From: CAZHLD01 sp964533185
GTDB taxonomy: Bacteria > Acidobacteriota > Terriglobia > Acidiferrales > UBA7541
NCBI GenBank assembly: GCA_964533185.1
Contig: CAZHLD010000054.1
Coordinates: 1 to 21,899, forward strand
Length of the DNA stretch: 21,899 nucleotides
Reading direction: 5' to 3'
Part shown: in pieces, positions 1-9,231 of the stretch
Layout of the letters: every line of letters starts with the position of its first letter
Numbering within the stretch: position 1 is the first letter of the stretch
Notes under the pieces: model-generated
Seen by the model: the letters and a program-made list of their open reading frames with translations, nothing else
What the model was told of the DNA's origin: nothing
The model's database searches: none
Made by a program: the position numbers and the translations under genes

Positions 1-2
1 GC

Positions 3-740
3 CAGGCCTCGCTGGCGGCGGGTCAACTGGCCGTGGCCTTTTGGCCGGCGGAGTCATACCTGGCCAACGCGGCGGCGAAGAAGCCGATCGAAGTCCACTT
101 CTACGATGCAGCTTCGGGTCGCCACACGCGCACAATCGAACTGGCGCTGGATTCCTCTTCCTACTGGATGCAGATGGCGCTCGCGCCGGACACCACGCGG
201 CTGGCCGTGCTGCTCCGTCCGACGCGCTGGCCGGGCAAGGCACGCCTGGCGCTTTATCAGGCGGCCGACGGGAAACTGCTCTGGCAACGCAAGGCTAGCG
301 CGGAAGACCTGGCCTGGTCGGCCGATGGCCACGAGCTGCTGATCCTGGGGGGACAGTTGGCCTGGCTCGATGCCGCCACCGGAAAAGAGCTTCGCGCGAC
401 ACCCGGAGAGGTGCGCTTCAGCGAATCGCAGACGCTGCGCGCCAGTGAGCCGGCCAACCTCGCCGTCGGCTCAATGGCTCGGTTCAACCCGCTCAAGCGC
501 GGCCTGCTCGCCCCCGACCGCCGCGACGCCCGGCTGATCCTCTGGCGGCTGGACAATGGAAAGGTTGTCTGCGAGCAGCAGCTCCGCGCGGAGCAAGGCG
601 TTGACGTCTGGCTGACGGCCCGCGGCGAGCTGATTGCCCTCGAGGAGCAGTACGACGTGCGCCCGCCGCTGCGGCTGCTCCAGAGGGCCACGCTGGTAGT
701 CTATCGGCTGGAGTCAACGGGCGCGGAGAAAACGAAATGA
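3..740 (+). CDS. Beta-propeller-like protein of unknown function, 5' end cut off
   Basis: The reading frame is open from the left edge, so the true start lies outside the window; a GTG at 33 is only an internal candidate. The protein alternates short phrases of the WD40/PQQ-propeller style, such as EVHFYDAASGRHTRTIEL, ALYQAADGKLLWQRKA and LAWLDAATGKELRA, each ending a predicted blade strand with 'D-x-A-[ST]-G-[KR]'. This is consistent with a WD40-like propeller involved in protein-protein contacts, but no catalytic motif is visible and no function can be assigned. Its TGA stop overlaps the ATG of the next gene (ATGA at 737-740), so the two are probably translationally coupled and belong to one transcript. 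The propeller reading is inferred from repeat phrasing alone. Confidence 0.7.
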   Translation, partial: QASLAAGQLAVAFWPAESYLANAAAKKPIEVHFYDAASGRHTRTIELALDSSSYWMQMALAPDTTRLAVLLRPTRWPGKARLALYQAADGKLLWQRKASAEDLAWSADGHELLILGGQLAWLDAATGKELRATPGEVRFSESQTLRASEPANLAVGSMARFNPLKRGLLAPDRRDARLILWRLDNGKVVCEQQLRAEQGVDVWLTARGELIALEEQYDVRPPLRLLQRATLVVYRLESTGAEKTK

Positions 741-1336
741 GATGTGGCAAGTTTCCAATCGCACTTCTGGCTCTGGCGCAGGTCGCACAGTCCGCGGCAG
801 CATACGAATACCCGCTCTCTTCCTCTGCCGTCCGCGAAGCCTATTTCCTCGGCAGCCGTAAGGATGAGAAGACGACGGAGTTTCTCGCCCAATATGTGCG
901 CCGGTTCCCTCTGCCCGCGTCGGGCCCTCACGTCGCCGAGATCGAAGTGCGCACGCCGTTGCAGCAGGTTGTGAAGCGCGCCAAGGACGCCCTTCCGGGC
1001 TATTCGGCGTTTCAAGCGCAAAAGGAATACCAGGCGAACCCGGACCGGATTGTAGTTCGGGTTCGGGTCTATCTGACGCCGACCTACGGCGGCTATAACC
1101 GGCCAAAAGACTTCTGGCGCGATTTCAAGATTTCCGTTGCCCATCACGACGCCCTTGAGCCGAAGAAGGTAACAGGTGATCCTCAGTACTCGATCGGGAT
1201 CGGCGATCTCATCGGCGCGGAGGTACTCCTGGAATTCGACACCAGTCAGATTGCTTCTGAGCTGTTGCGCATCGAGGTACGCACGCCAGACGGGCAGGTG
1301 GTGACGACTGAATTCGACCTGAGGAAGCTGCGGTGA
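737..1336 (+). CDS. Secreted protein of unknown function
   Basis: This encodes 199 residues. The first 22 form a signal peptide: basic start (MRCGK), a hydrophobic stretch (FPIALLALAQVAQ) and a small-residue cleavage site (SAAA before YEY). The mature part is rich in beta-strand-like phrases (DRIVVRVRVYLTP, LLRIEVRTPDGQVVTTEFDLRKL) and has no motif that I recognise. The start is fixed by the 4-bp ATGA overlap with the upstream propeller-like gene, implying coupled expression. The location is probably periplasm or cell surface. I cannot name a family. Confidence 0.75.
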   Translation: MRCGKFPIALLALAQVAQSAAAYEYPLSSSAVREAYFLGSRKDEKTTEFLAQYVRRFPLPASGPHVAEIEVRTPLQQVVKRAKDALPGYSAFQAQKEYQANPDRIVVRVRVYLTPTYGGYNRPKDFWRDFKISVAHHDALEPKKVTGDPQYSIGIGDLIGAEVLLEFDTSQIASELLRIEVRTPDGQVVTTEFDLRKLR

Positions 1337-1385
1337 AGCGCCTTCGCGGGGGCAGGGCGTGCCGTATGCAGGCGGAAGCGGCCGT

Positions 1386-1454
1386 TTGACTTTGACGTGG
1401 TTCGGCGCTATTGTGGTAACAGGTTTGACTTTGATGTACGCCGCTTTTTATTAG
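1386..1454 (+). promoter_or_regulatory. Two tandem candidate promoters upstream of prfA, built on a 12-bp direct repeat
   Basis: The 12-mer GTTTGACTTTGA occurs at 1384-1395 and again at 1423-1434, 39 bp apart. Each copy supplies a near-consensus -35 box TTGACT (1386-1391 and 1425-1430). The first is followed after 17 nt by TATTGT (1409-1414), the second after 18 nt by TATTAG (1449-1454). Both fit sigma70 spacing. A leader of roughly 90-130 nt to prfA would follow. No Shine-Dalgarno sequence is obvious before the prfA ATG. Confidence 0.45.
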
Positions 1455-1552
1455 CTGCCCTCCATTTGCTCCGCGCTGCGGGGCCTTCGCAGGTTTCCGG
1501 TTTCTCGGGTTCCTATTTTCGATTTTCTAATTTCGCATTTTGAGTGCTTTGT

Positions 1553-2644
1553 ATGCCAAACCTGACGCTCTATCAAAAACTGGACCAGATCGAAGCCCGC
1601 TACGACGAGCTCACCCAGCAGCTCTCCTCGCCTGAGGTGCACAACGATTCGGCGCGCTTCCAGAAGCTCGCCCGGACGCACGCCGAGCTCGCCGAGGTGG
1701 TGGCCAAGTACCGCGCGTGGAAGCAGATTGAAAAAGACGTGCGCGGCACGAAACAAATGCTCATCGAAGCTGAAGACGCCGAGATGAAGCAGCTGGCCCA
1801 CGACGAAGAGCACCAGCTCCAGGCCCGCAAGGAAATGGTCGAGCGTGAGCTGAAGGTGCTCCTGCTACCGAGGGACCTGAACGACGAGAAAAACGTCATC
1901 GTCGAAATCCGCGCCGGCACCGGCGGCGACGAGGCGGCGCTCTTTGCCGGCGAGCTCTTCCGCATGTACTCGCGCTATGCGGAGTCGCAGGGCTGGCGCG
2001 TCGAAGTGCTGGAAAGCTCCCCGTCGTCGCTTGGCGGGCTGAAAGAAGTGGTGGCGGCCATCGCTGGCCAGAAAGTCTATTCAAAACTGAAATACGAAAG
2101 CGGCGTGCACCGTGTCCAGCGCGTGCCGGCCACGGAACAGCAGGGCCGCATCCATACTTCGGCGGCCACCGTCGCCGTGCTTCCCGAAGCGGATGAAATC
2201 GACATCAAGATTGACCCCAAGGACATCCGCGTGGATACGTTTTGCTCCTCCGGGCCGGGCGGGCAGTCGGTGAACACCACCTATTCGGCCGTGCGCATCA
2301 CCCACATCCCCTCGGGCCTGGTGGTCTCCCAGCAGGACGAGAAATCGCAGATCAAAAACCGTTCCAAGGCCATGCGCGTGCTCCGTGCGCGGCTCTATGA
2401 GATGGAGCGCGAAAAGCAGCACGCGCAGATCGCCGCCGAGCGCCGCGGGCAGATCAAGACCGGCGACCGCTCGGAAAAAATCCGCACCTACAACTTTCCC
2501 CAAAACCGCGTCACCGACCACCGCATCGGGCTTACGCTGCACCAGCTCACCGAGGTAATGGACGGCAAGCTCGCCCCGCTGGTCGACGGCTTGGTGACGC
2601 ACTACGAAGCTGAGCGGCTCAAGCAAGAGCTCGTCGAAGCCTGA
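1553..2644 (+). CDS. prfA: Peptide chain release factor 1
   Basis: This is the class I release factor that reads UAA and UAG in the ribosomal A site and triggers hydrolysis of peptidyl-tRNA. The length (363 aa from this ATG) matches the family (E. coli RF1 is 360). The stop-codon recognition motif PAT is in RVPATEQQGRIHTS, which marks RF1 rather than RF2 (SPF). The universal GGQ motif is at residues 236-238 (CSSGPGGQSVNTT), followed by the conserved HIPSGLVV segment. I chose the ATG at 1553 (MPNLTLYQKLDQI) over an in-frame GTG at 1544 because the family starts here. The methyltransferase that modifies the GGQ glutamine, prmC, follows directly, a classic pairing. Confidence 0.97.
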   Translation: MPNLTLYQKLDQIEARYDELTQQLSSPEVHNDSARFQKLARTHAELAEVVAKYRAWKQIEKDVRGTKQMLIEAEDAEMKQLAHDEEHQLQARKEMVERELKVLLLPRDLNDEKNVIVEIRAGTGGDEAALFAGELFRMYSRYAESQGWRVEVLESSPSSLGGLKEVVAAIAGQKVYSKLKYESGVHRVQRVPATEQQGRIHTSAATVAVLPEADEIDIKIDPKDIRVDTFCSSGPGGQSVNTTYSAVRITHIPSGLVVSQQDEKSQIKNRSKAMRVLRARLYEMEREKQHAQIAAERRGQIKTGDRSEKIRTYNFPQNRVTDHRIGLTLHQLTEVMDGKLAPLVDGLVTHYEAERLKQELVEA

Positions 2645-2655
2645 GCGTGGTCCGC

Positions 2656-3600
2656 ATGACTGCCAGCGAACCCAGGCCGGTCGCAATAGATGTTCGCGGC
2701 GCGCTGCGCGGGGCAATTCACAGCCTGCGCGAGGCGAACGTGCCCTCCCATGCGCTCGCGGCCGAGCTGTTGTTGATGCATGCGCTGGGCCGCGACCGCG
2801 CCTGGCTCTATGCTCATCCGGAAGAAGCACTCGACGCGAAACAGGCAGCGCGCTGCTTCGAGCTAGTCGAGCGGCGTGCCGCTGGCGTGCCCACGCAATA
2901 CCTCACCGGCAAGCAAGAATTCTGGGGCCTCGAATTCGAGGTCACTCCGGCTGTACTGATTCCTCGCCCGGAAACCGAACATCTTGTGGAAGTGGTCCTC
3001 GAGCGACTTGGCCTGAAGCGCAGCCGCGAGTCGCTGCGCATCGTCGACGTCGGAACTGGCTCCGGCTGCCTGGCCATCGCCCTCGCGCGTGAGCTGCCCG
3101 CGGCGCAGGTTTTCGCAACGGACATTTCCGCCCCCGCTCTCGAAGTCGCCCGCCGCAACGCCGTGCGCCACTGCGTCGCAGATCGCATCGATTTTATCGA
3201 ATGTAGCCTCCTGGAGGCTTTTGTAGAGGCGCAGCACTTGTCCCGAGCGAAGTCGAGGGATGCTGCGCCCCTACAACCGTATCACGCACCGTTTGACCTG
3301 ATTGTCAGCAACCCACCCTACGTCGGCCGCGCTGAAGAACATCTCCTCCCGCGCGACGTTCGCGAGCACGAACCCGCCCAGGCCCTCATCGCCGGCGAGT
3401 CCGGCTTCGAGGTCTATGCGCCGCTCGTTCGTCAGGCGCGTGAGCTCCTGCGGCCTGGCGGCCTGCTCGTCCTCGAGCTGGGGTACAATTCGCTCGAGCA
3501 CGTAGACGCGTTGGTGAGCGCCGCCTCCGCCTGGATGCACGTCAGCATCACGCAGGACCTTGCCGGCATCCCGCGCGTCCTGGCCGCTGAGCGCGCGTAG
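2656..3600 (+). CDS. prmC: Release factor glutamine methyltransferase, with an in-frame palindromic insert
   Basis: PrmC (HemK) transfers a methyl group from S-adenosylmethionine to the GGQ glutamine of RF1 and RF2. The SAM-binding motif I (VDVGTGSG) is at about residues 130-137 and the catalytic NPPY signature at about 219-222 (IVSNPPYVGRAEEH). The N-terminal helical domain (residues 1-90) and IPRPETEHLVE are also typical. The gene starts within a dozen bases of the prfA stop; an in-frame GTG at 2647 is an alternative start. The oddity is an extra 18-residue peptide, VEAQHLSRAKSRDAAPLQ, between the helix LLEAF and the strand HAPFDLIVSNPPY. A 54-bp palindromic repeat at 3222-3275 encodes it, and it is absent from typical family members. 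The frame is kept and both motifs are intact, so activity is plausible. Confidence 0.95.
   Translation: MTASEPRPVAIDVRGALRGAIHSLREANVPSHALAAELLLMHALGRDRAWLYAHPEEALDAKQAARCFELVERRAAGVPTQYLTGKQEFWGLEFEVTPAVLIPRPETEHLVEVVLERLGLKRSRESLRIVDVGTGSGCLAIALARELPAAQVFATDISAPALEVARRNAVRHCVADRIDFIECSLLEAFVEAQHLSRAKSRDAAPLQPYHAPFDLIVSNPPYVGRAEEHLLPRDVREHEPAQALIAGESGFEVYAPLVRQARELLRPGGLLVLELGYNSLEHVDALVSAASAWMHVSITQDLAGIPRVLAAERA
3222..3275 (+). repeat. 54-bp palindromic repeat inserted in frame in prmC
   Basis: The 15-bp arms TGTAGAGGCGCAGCA (3222-3236) and TGCTGCGCCCCTACA (3261-3275) are inverted copies with one mismatch. They enclose a 24-bp centre that itself carries a TCCC/GGGA pair around GAGCGAAGTCGA. 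The unit is exactly 18 codons with no stop in the prmC frame. Its sequence style (mirror GCGCAGCA/TGCTGCGC arms) resembles dispersed repeats I have seen in acidobacterial and other soil genomes; that part is recollection, not a search result. A single copy is visible in this window. Confidence 0.8.
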
Positions 3601-3655
3601 CAGCGGGTTCACCCCGCCACACTGCACGGCCTGATACTGCTTCATCATCTTGGTG

Positions 3656-4933
3656 ATGCCAAAGCTGGCCCGATTCCGCGCAAAGCACGACTCCTCCCCG
3701 AACCCCGCGGCTTCTTTCTCTGACTCCTCTACCTCCTCTAATTCCTTCACCTCTCCTGCCTCAATTCTGCATGTGGATATGGACGCGTTCTTTGTTTCCG
3801 TTGAATTGCTGGCGCGGCCTGAATTGCGCGGCAAGCCCGTCGTGGTTGGGGGCCGGCCCGACCATCGCGGCGTGGTCTCGGCGGCCAGCTACGAAGCGCG
3901 GCGCTACGGCGTTCAGTCGGCCATGCCGCTGCGCACAGCGGCGCGACTGTGTCCCCATGCGGTGTTCCTCGATGGCCACCACGAACTCTATGGAGAATGG
4001 AGCGACCGCATCGCAGCAATCCTCGCGAAATACTCGCCGGTGGTTGAGATGGTCTCGATTGACGAGGCTTATCTCGACCTGGCCGGCACCAAGCGCCTGC
4101 ACGGCCCGCCGCTGGCGGCTGCACATAAGCTGCTCCGCGAAATCAGCACGACGACCGGGCTTCCGTGCTCCGGCGGGCTGGCCGCAACGCGACTCGTTGC
4201 CAAAGTTGCCTCCGAACAGGCCAAGCCGCGCGGCCTGCTCTGGGTGCCGGTGGGATGCGAGGCACGCTTCTTCGCTCCGCTGCCGGTGCGCAAAGTTCCC
4301 GGAATCGGCAGGGTCACCGAACAGGCGCTGCGCGGCCTGGGGATTGAAACCGTCGGGCAGCTCGCCGCCGTGCCGCAGGAAAAATTGGAAGAATCATTCG
4401 GCCAGTGGGGCACGGCGTTGGCGCGGAAGGCGAGCGGCGGGGACGCCTACGAGTTTCTCGTGGACGCTGAACCCAAGTCCATCTCCGCCAACCACACATT
4501 TCCCGAAGACACCGACGACCGCGCCGCGCTCGACTCCACGCTCAGCTTCCTGTGCCAGAAAATCGCCAAGCGCCTGCGCGAATCCGGACTCGACGCCCGC
4601 ACACTGACGCTCACCATACGCTACGCAGGATTTGAAACCATTACGCGAGCACACTCGCTTCCCGAAGCGACGCACCTCGACCGCGTCATTCACGATACGC
4701 ACAAGCAGCTCTTCGAAGCTCACTGGGACCGTCGGCGCAAGGTGCGGCTTCTGGGCGCTTCGCTTTCTTCGCTCGAACACCCGGCGGCCGCCGGACAGCA
4801 ACTCGGCCTGCTCGACGCCGGCGAGCGGGAAAAGCTCGAGCGGCTGGCCCGCGCCACCGACCGTCTGCGCGATCGCTTCGGCTTCTCCAAACTGCAGCTC
4901 GGCGGCTCGCTCCGCTCCTCTGAGGAGGATTAA
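3656..4933 (+). CDS. dinB: DNA polymerase IV (Y-family)
   Basis: This is an error-prone Y-family polymerase used for translesion synthesis. The three catalytic acids are present with standard spacing: D41 in VDMDAFF and D136/E137 in SIDEAYLD, the same 95-residue interval as in E. coli Pol IV. Helix-hairpin-helix phrasing (VRKVPGIGRVTEQALRGLGIETVGQLA) and a little-finger domain follow. Near the C-terminus QLGLL (382-386) looks like a beta-clamp binding motif. The odd part is the N-terminus: family members begin at about ILHVDMD, but this frame has about 36 extra residues rich in Ser, Thr and Pro, encoded by CT-rich DNA at 3712-3763. The ATG at 3656 was chosen because no ATG lies closer to ILHVDMD; a GTG at 3773 is another possibility. 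No Shine-Dalgarno or LexA-like site was seen. Confidence 0.95.
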   Translation: MPKLARFRAKHDSSPNPAASFSDSSTSSNSFTSPASILHVDMDAFFVSVELLARPELRGKPVVVGGRPDHRGVVSAASYEARRYGVQSAMPLRTAARLCPHAVFLDGHHELYGEWSDRIAAILAKYSPVVEMVSIDEAYLDLAGTKRLHGPPLAAAHKLLREISTTTGLPCSGGLAATRLVAKVASEQAKPRGLLWVPVGCEARFFAPLPVRKVPGIGRVTEQALRGLGIETVGQLAAVPQEKLEESFGQWGTALARKASGGDAYEFLVDAEPKSISANHTFPEDTDDRAALDSTLSFLCQKIAKRLRESGLDARTLTLTIRYAGFETITRAHSLPEATHLDRVIHDTHKQLFEAHWDRRRKVRLLGASLSSLEHPAAAGQQLGLLDAGEREKLERLARATDRLRDRFGFSKLQLGGSLRSSEED

Positions 4934-4969
4934 CGCGCCTTGCGCTGCATCCTCCGGCGCGCTGACCCT

Positions 4970-4998
4970 TTGCAGCACCCGCGCTGCTGGCGCATAAT
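4970..4998 (+). promoter_or_regulatory. Promoter of cca, placed for a leaderless transcript
   Basis: TTGCAG (4970-4975), a 17-nt spacer, then CATAAT (4993-4998, five of six matches to TATAAT). The ATG of cca follows after only 6 nt, which is where transcription should begin. There is no Shine-Dalgarno sequence in between. The mRNA is therefore predicted to start at or next to the AUG. Confidence 0.6.
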
Positions 4999-5004
4999 CC
5001 CTTC

Positions 5005-6336
5005 ATGCAACCGCGCGAAGCCGCTCATCGCATCTGCCGCACCCTGCGCGAGGCCAGCCATCAGGCCTACCTGGTGGGCGGGTGTGTGCGCGACCTTCTG
5101 CTCAAGCGCGAGCCGGATGACTATGATGTGGCCACCGACGCCACCCCGGACCGCGTCCAGGAGCTTTTCCCCGGCAGCATCGCTGTGGGCGCGCGGTTCG
5201 GCGTGGTGATTGTGGTCGCAGAAGGCGCCGAGGTCGAGGTCGCCACGTTTCGTTCGGACATTGGCTATTCCGACGGACGCCACCCCGATCGCGTAGTTTA
5301 TTCGCGAAATCCAGAAGAAGACGCCCGCCGGCGCGACTTCACCATTAACGGGTTGCTGATGGATCCGCAGAGCGGCGAGGTGCTCGATTTCGTCGGCGGC
5401 CGCGCGGACCTTGCCGCCGGCGTGATTCGGGCCATTGGGGAACCGGCGACGCGCTTTGCCGAAGACAAGCTGCGCATGGTTCGCGCCGTGCGCTTTGCCG
5501 CGCGCTTCGGATACGCCATTGCGCCGGCTACCTTCGCCGCCATTCCTCCGTTGGCGGCTGAAATCCGCCGGGTCTCGGCCGAGCGGCTGCGCGACGACCT
5601 GACCCGCCTGCTCATCGAAGGTGCGGCGCGCCGCGGCTTTGAGCTGCTTGAAGAGTCAGGGTTGCTCCAGCCGCTGCTGCCCGAAGTCGCTCGCATGAAG
5701 GGCGTCGAGCAACCTCCCCAGTTCCACCCCGAAGGCGACGTCTGGATCCATACCCGGATGATGCTGGAAGGTCTGACGGCCGGTTGCGCGACCACGCTGG
5801 CCTGGGGCGTTTTGCTGCACGACGTGGGTAAACCGCCAACCTTTGCGCCGCCTTCCGGCCCCGGCGAGCGCATCCGGTTTGATGGGCATGTCGAGGTCGG
5901 CGCGCGCATGGCCGAGGAGATCTGCCGGCGACTGCGTTTTTCGAATGATGACACCGCGCAGATTGTGGCGCTGGTGGCCAATCATCTGCGCTTCAAGGAT
6001 GTTTCCCAGATGCGCGCGGCCACGCTTAAGCGGTTTGTTCGCCTGCCGCGTTTTGAAGAACATCTCGAGCTACACCGGCTGGATTGCCTGGCCAGCCACG
6101 GCAACCTCGAGGCCTACGAATTTGTGCGGCGCTTCCTGGCCGAGACTCCGCCGGACCAGGTGCGCCCTCCCCGCCTGATCTCAGGCGAAGATCTGGCTCG
6201 GATGGGGCTGTTGCCCGGCCCGCTGTTCCGCGAGATCCTGCAGGCCGTCGAAGATGGCCAGCTCGACGGGCGGCTCACCAGTCGGGAGCAGGCGCTCGCC
6301 TTTGTTCGTTCAAAATATCGCACCACAGCAGTTTAG
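5005..6336 (+). CDS. cca: CCA-adding tRNA nucleotidyltransferase with HD domain
   Basis: This is a class II nucleotidyltransferase that adds or repairs the 3' CCA of tRNAs; the sequence alone cannot exclude a poly(A) polymerase or an A- or CC-adding specialist. The signature LVGGCVRDLLL (residues 23-33) leads to the metal-binding DYD at 39-41. RRRDFTINGLLMD and the RFAEDKLRMVRAVRFAARFGY segment are typical of the head and neck regions. An HD phosphohydrolase domain follows, with HDVGKP at 272-277, as in many bacterial CCA enzymes. The 443-residue length is normal for the HD-bearing type. The start ATG sits 6 nt after a good -10 box. The gene follows dinB after 71 nt but appears to have its own promoter. 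Confidence 0.93.
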   Translation: MQPREAAHRICRTLREASHQAYLVGGCVRDLLLKREPDDYDVATDATPDRVQELFPGSIAVGARFGVVIVVAEGAEVEVATFRSDIGYSDGRHPDRVVYSRNPEEDARRRDFTINGLLMDPQSGEVLDFVGGRADLAAGVIRAIGEPATRFAEDKLRMVRAVRFAARFGYAIAPATFAAIPPLAAEIRRVSAERLRDDLTRLLIEGAARRGFELLEESGLLQPLLPEVARMKGVEQPPQFHPEGDVWIHTRMMLEGLTAGCATTLAWGVLLHDVGKPPTFAPPSGPGERIRFDGHVEVGARMAEEICRRLRFSNDDTAQIVALVANHLRFKDVSQMRAATLKRFVRLPRFEEHLELHRLDCLASHGNLEAYEFVRRFLAETPPDQVRPPRLISGEDLARMGLLPGPLFREILQAVEDGQLDGRLTSREQALAFVRSKYRTTAV

Positions 6337-6459
6337 GCAGCCTTTCAGCGAATTCCCATTCTGGCCATTGTGCTGGTTAGGCCGCCCTTGAATGAATCTA
6401 AGGTGATCCGGCTGGCGTAACGAAAAAGGGGCCGAAGAATTGCTTTCGCTTGTCATTAC

Positions 6460-6486
6460 ATGCAATCCGCTTGGGTCAGATTGCAT
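6460..6486. promoter_or_regulatory. Perfect 8-bp dyad, candidate operator over the lon promoter
   Basis: ATGCAATC (6460-6467) and GATTGCAT (6479-6486) are exact inverted copies separated by 11 nt, a size typical for a dimeric repressor site. The whole candidate -35 box TTGCAT (6481-6486) lies inside the right arm, so a bound protein would occlude RNA polymerase. No regulator is identified. Confidence 0.5.
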
Positions 6487-6509
6487 AGTCTAAGGCCTTG
6501 TAATACAAT
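6481..6509 (+). promoter_or_regulatory. Candidate sigma70 promoter of lon
   Basis: TTGCAT (6481-6486), 17-nt spacer, TACAAT (6504-6509, five of six matches). The same TACAAT hexamer appears as the likely -10 box of several other genes in this window. The predicted start near 6516 gives a leader of about 180 nt. Confidence 0.5.
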
Positions 6510-6698
6510 GTCTTATATAAAGAACATATACTGGAACTTGTTCTCCTCAAACAGCTTAGTGTGACAGACTAATACTATCTTATTTGTTTGGTGCAACCGA
6601 TTGGAACGCTTTTGGCCTGGATGGCATCTAAGCTAGTGGCTAGGTAACTGCTCGCTGTGCATCTCGGCAATCCTGGGGCGAGTGGCTAAGGGGGAAAT

Positions 6699-9128
<2,430 letters not shown>

Positions 9129-9166
9129 GCAGCGGCGCAATCAGTCAAGCACCAGCCAAAAGAAAA

Positions 9167-9207
9167 CGGCCCGCTCCGACATCGCAAGCTGTTGCCGGAA
9201 CGGGCCG
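9167..9207 (-). terminator. Hairpin terminator between lon and the metalloprotease gene
   Basis: CGGCCCGCTCCG (9167-9178) pairs with CGGAACGGGCCG (9196-9207), 11 of 12 positions. The single mismatch is C-A in plus-strand RNA but a tolerated G-U pair in minus-strand RNA, and a U-rich run (TTTTCTTTT) follows only in the minus direction. It is therefore best read as the terminator of the metalloprotease gene, perhaps also slowing readthrough from lon. Confidence 0.75.
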
Positions 9208-9231
9208 CTGTGTTTGTGGCTAGCTTTTCTG

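Larger units (their letters stand above)
6337..6698 (+). promoter_or_regulatory. AT-rich regulatory region upstream of lon (362 bp, no gene)
   Basis: This stretch is clearly richer in A and T than its flanks and contains no convincing coding frame or RNA gene. It holds a candidate sigma70 promoter at 6481-6509 with an overlapping dyad at 6460-6486. A second small inverted repeat, TTGTA-A-TACAA, lies at 6498-6508 across the -10 box. The lon leader downstream is about 180 nt long and ends in a strong Shine-Dalgarno run (AGGGGG at 6689-6694). I saw neither a CIRCE element nor a clear heat-shock sigma32 promoter. Confidence 0.6.

Noticed and set aside
3271..3834. A 187-codon minus-strand frame across the prmC-dinB junction
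   Set aside because: It is opposite conserved parts of both genes, and its Glu-rich piece is just the complement of the CT-rich DNA. No family was recognised.
6337..6698. A tRNA, small RNA or heat-shock element in the lon upstream region
   Set aside because: I found no cloverleaf, no CIRCE inverted repeat and no convincing sigma32 boxes; only the promoter and dyads described are supported.
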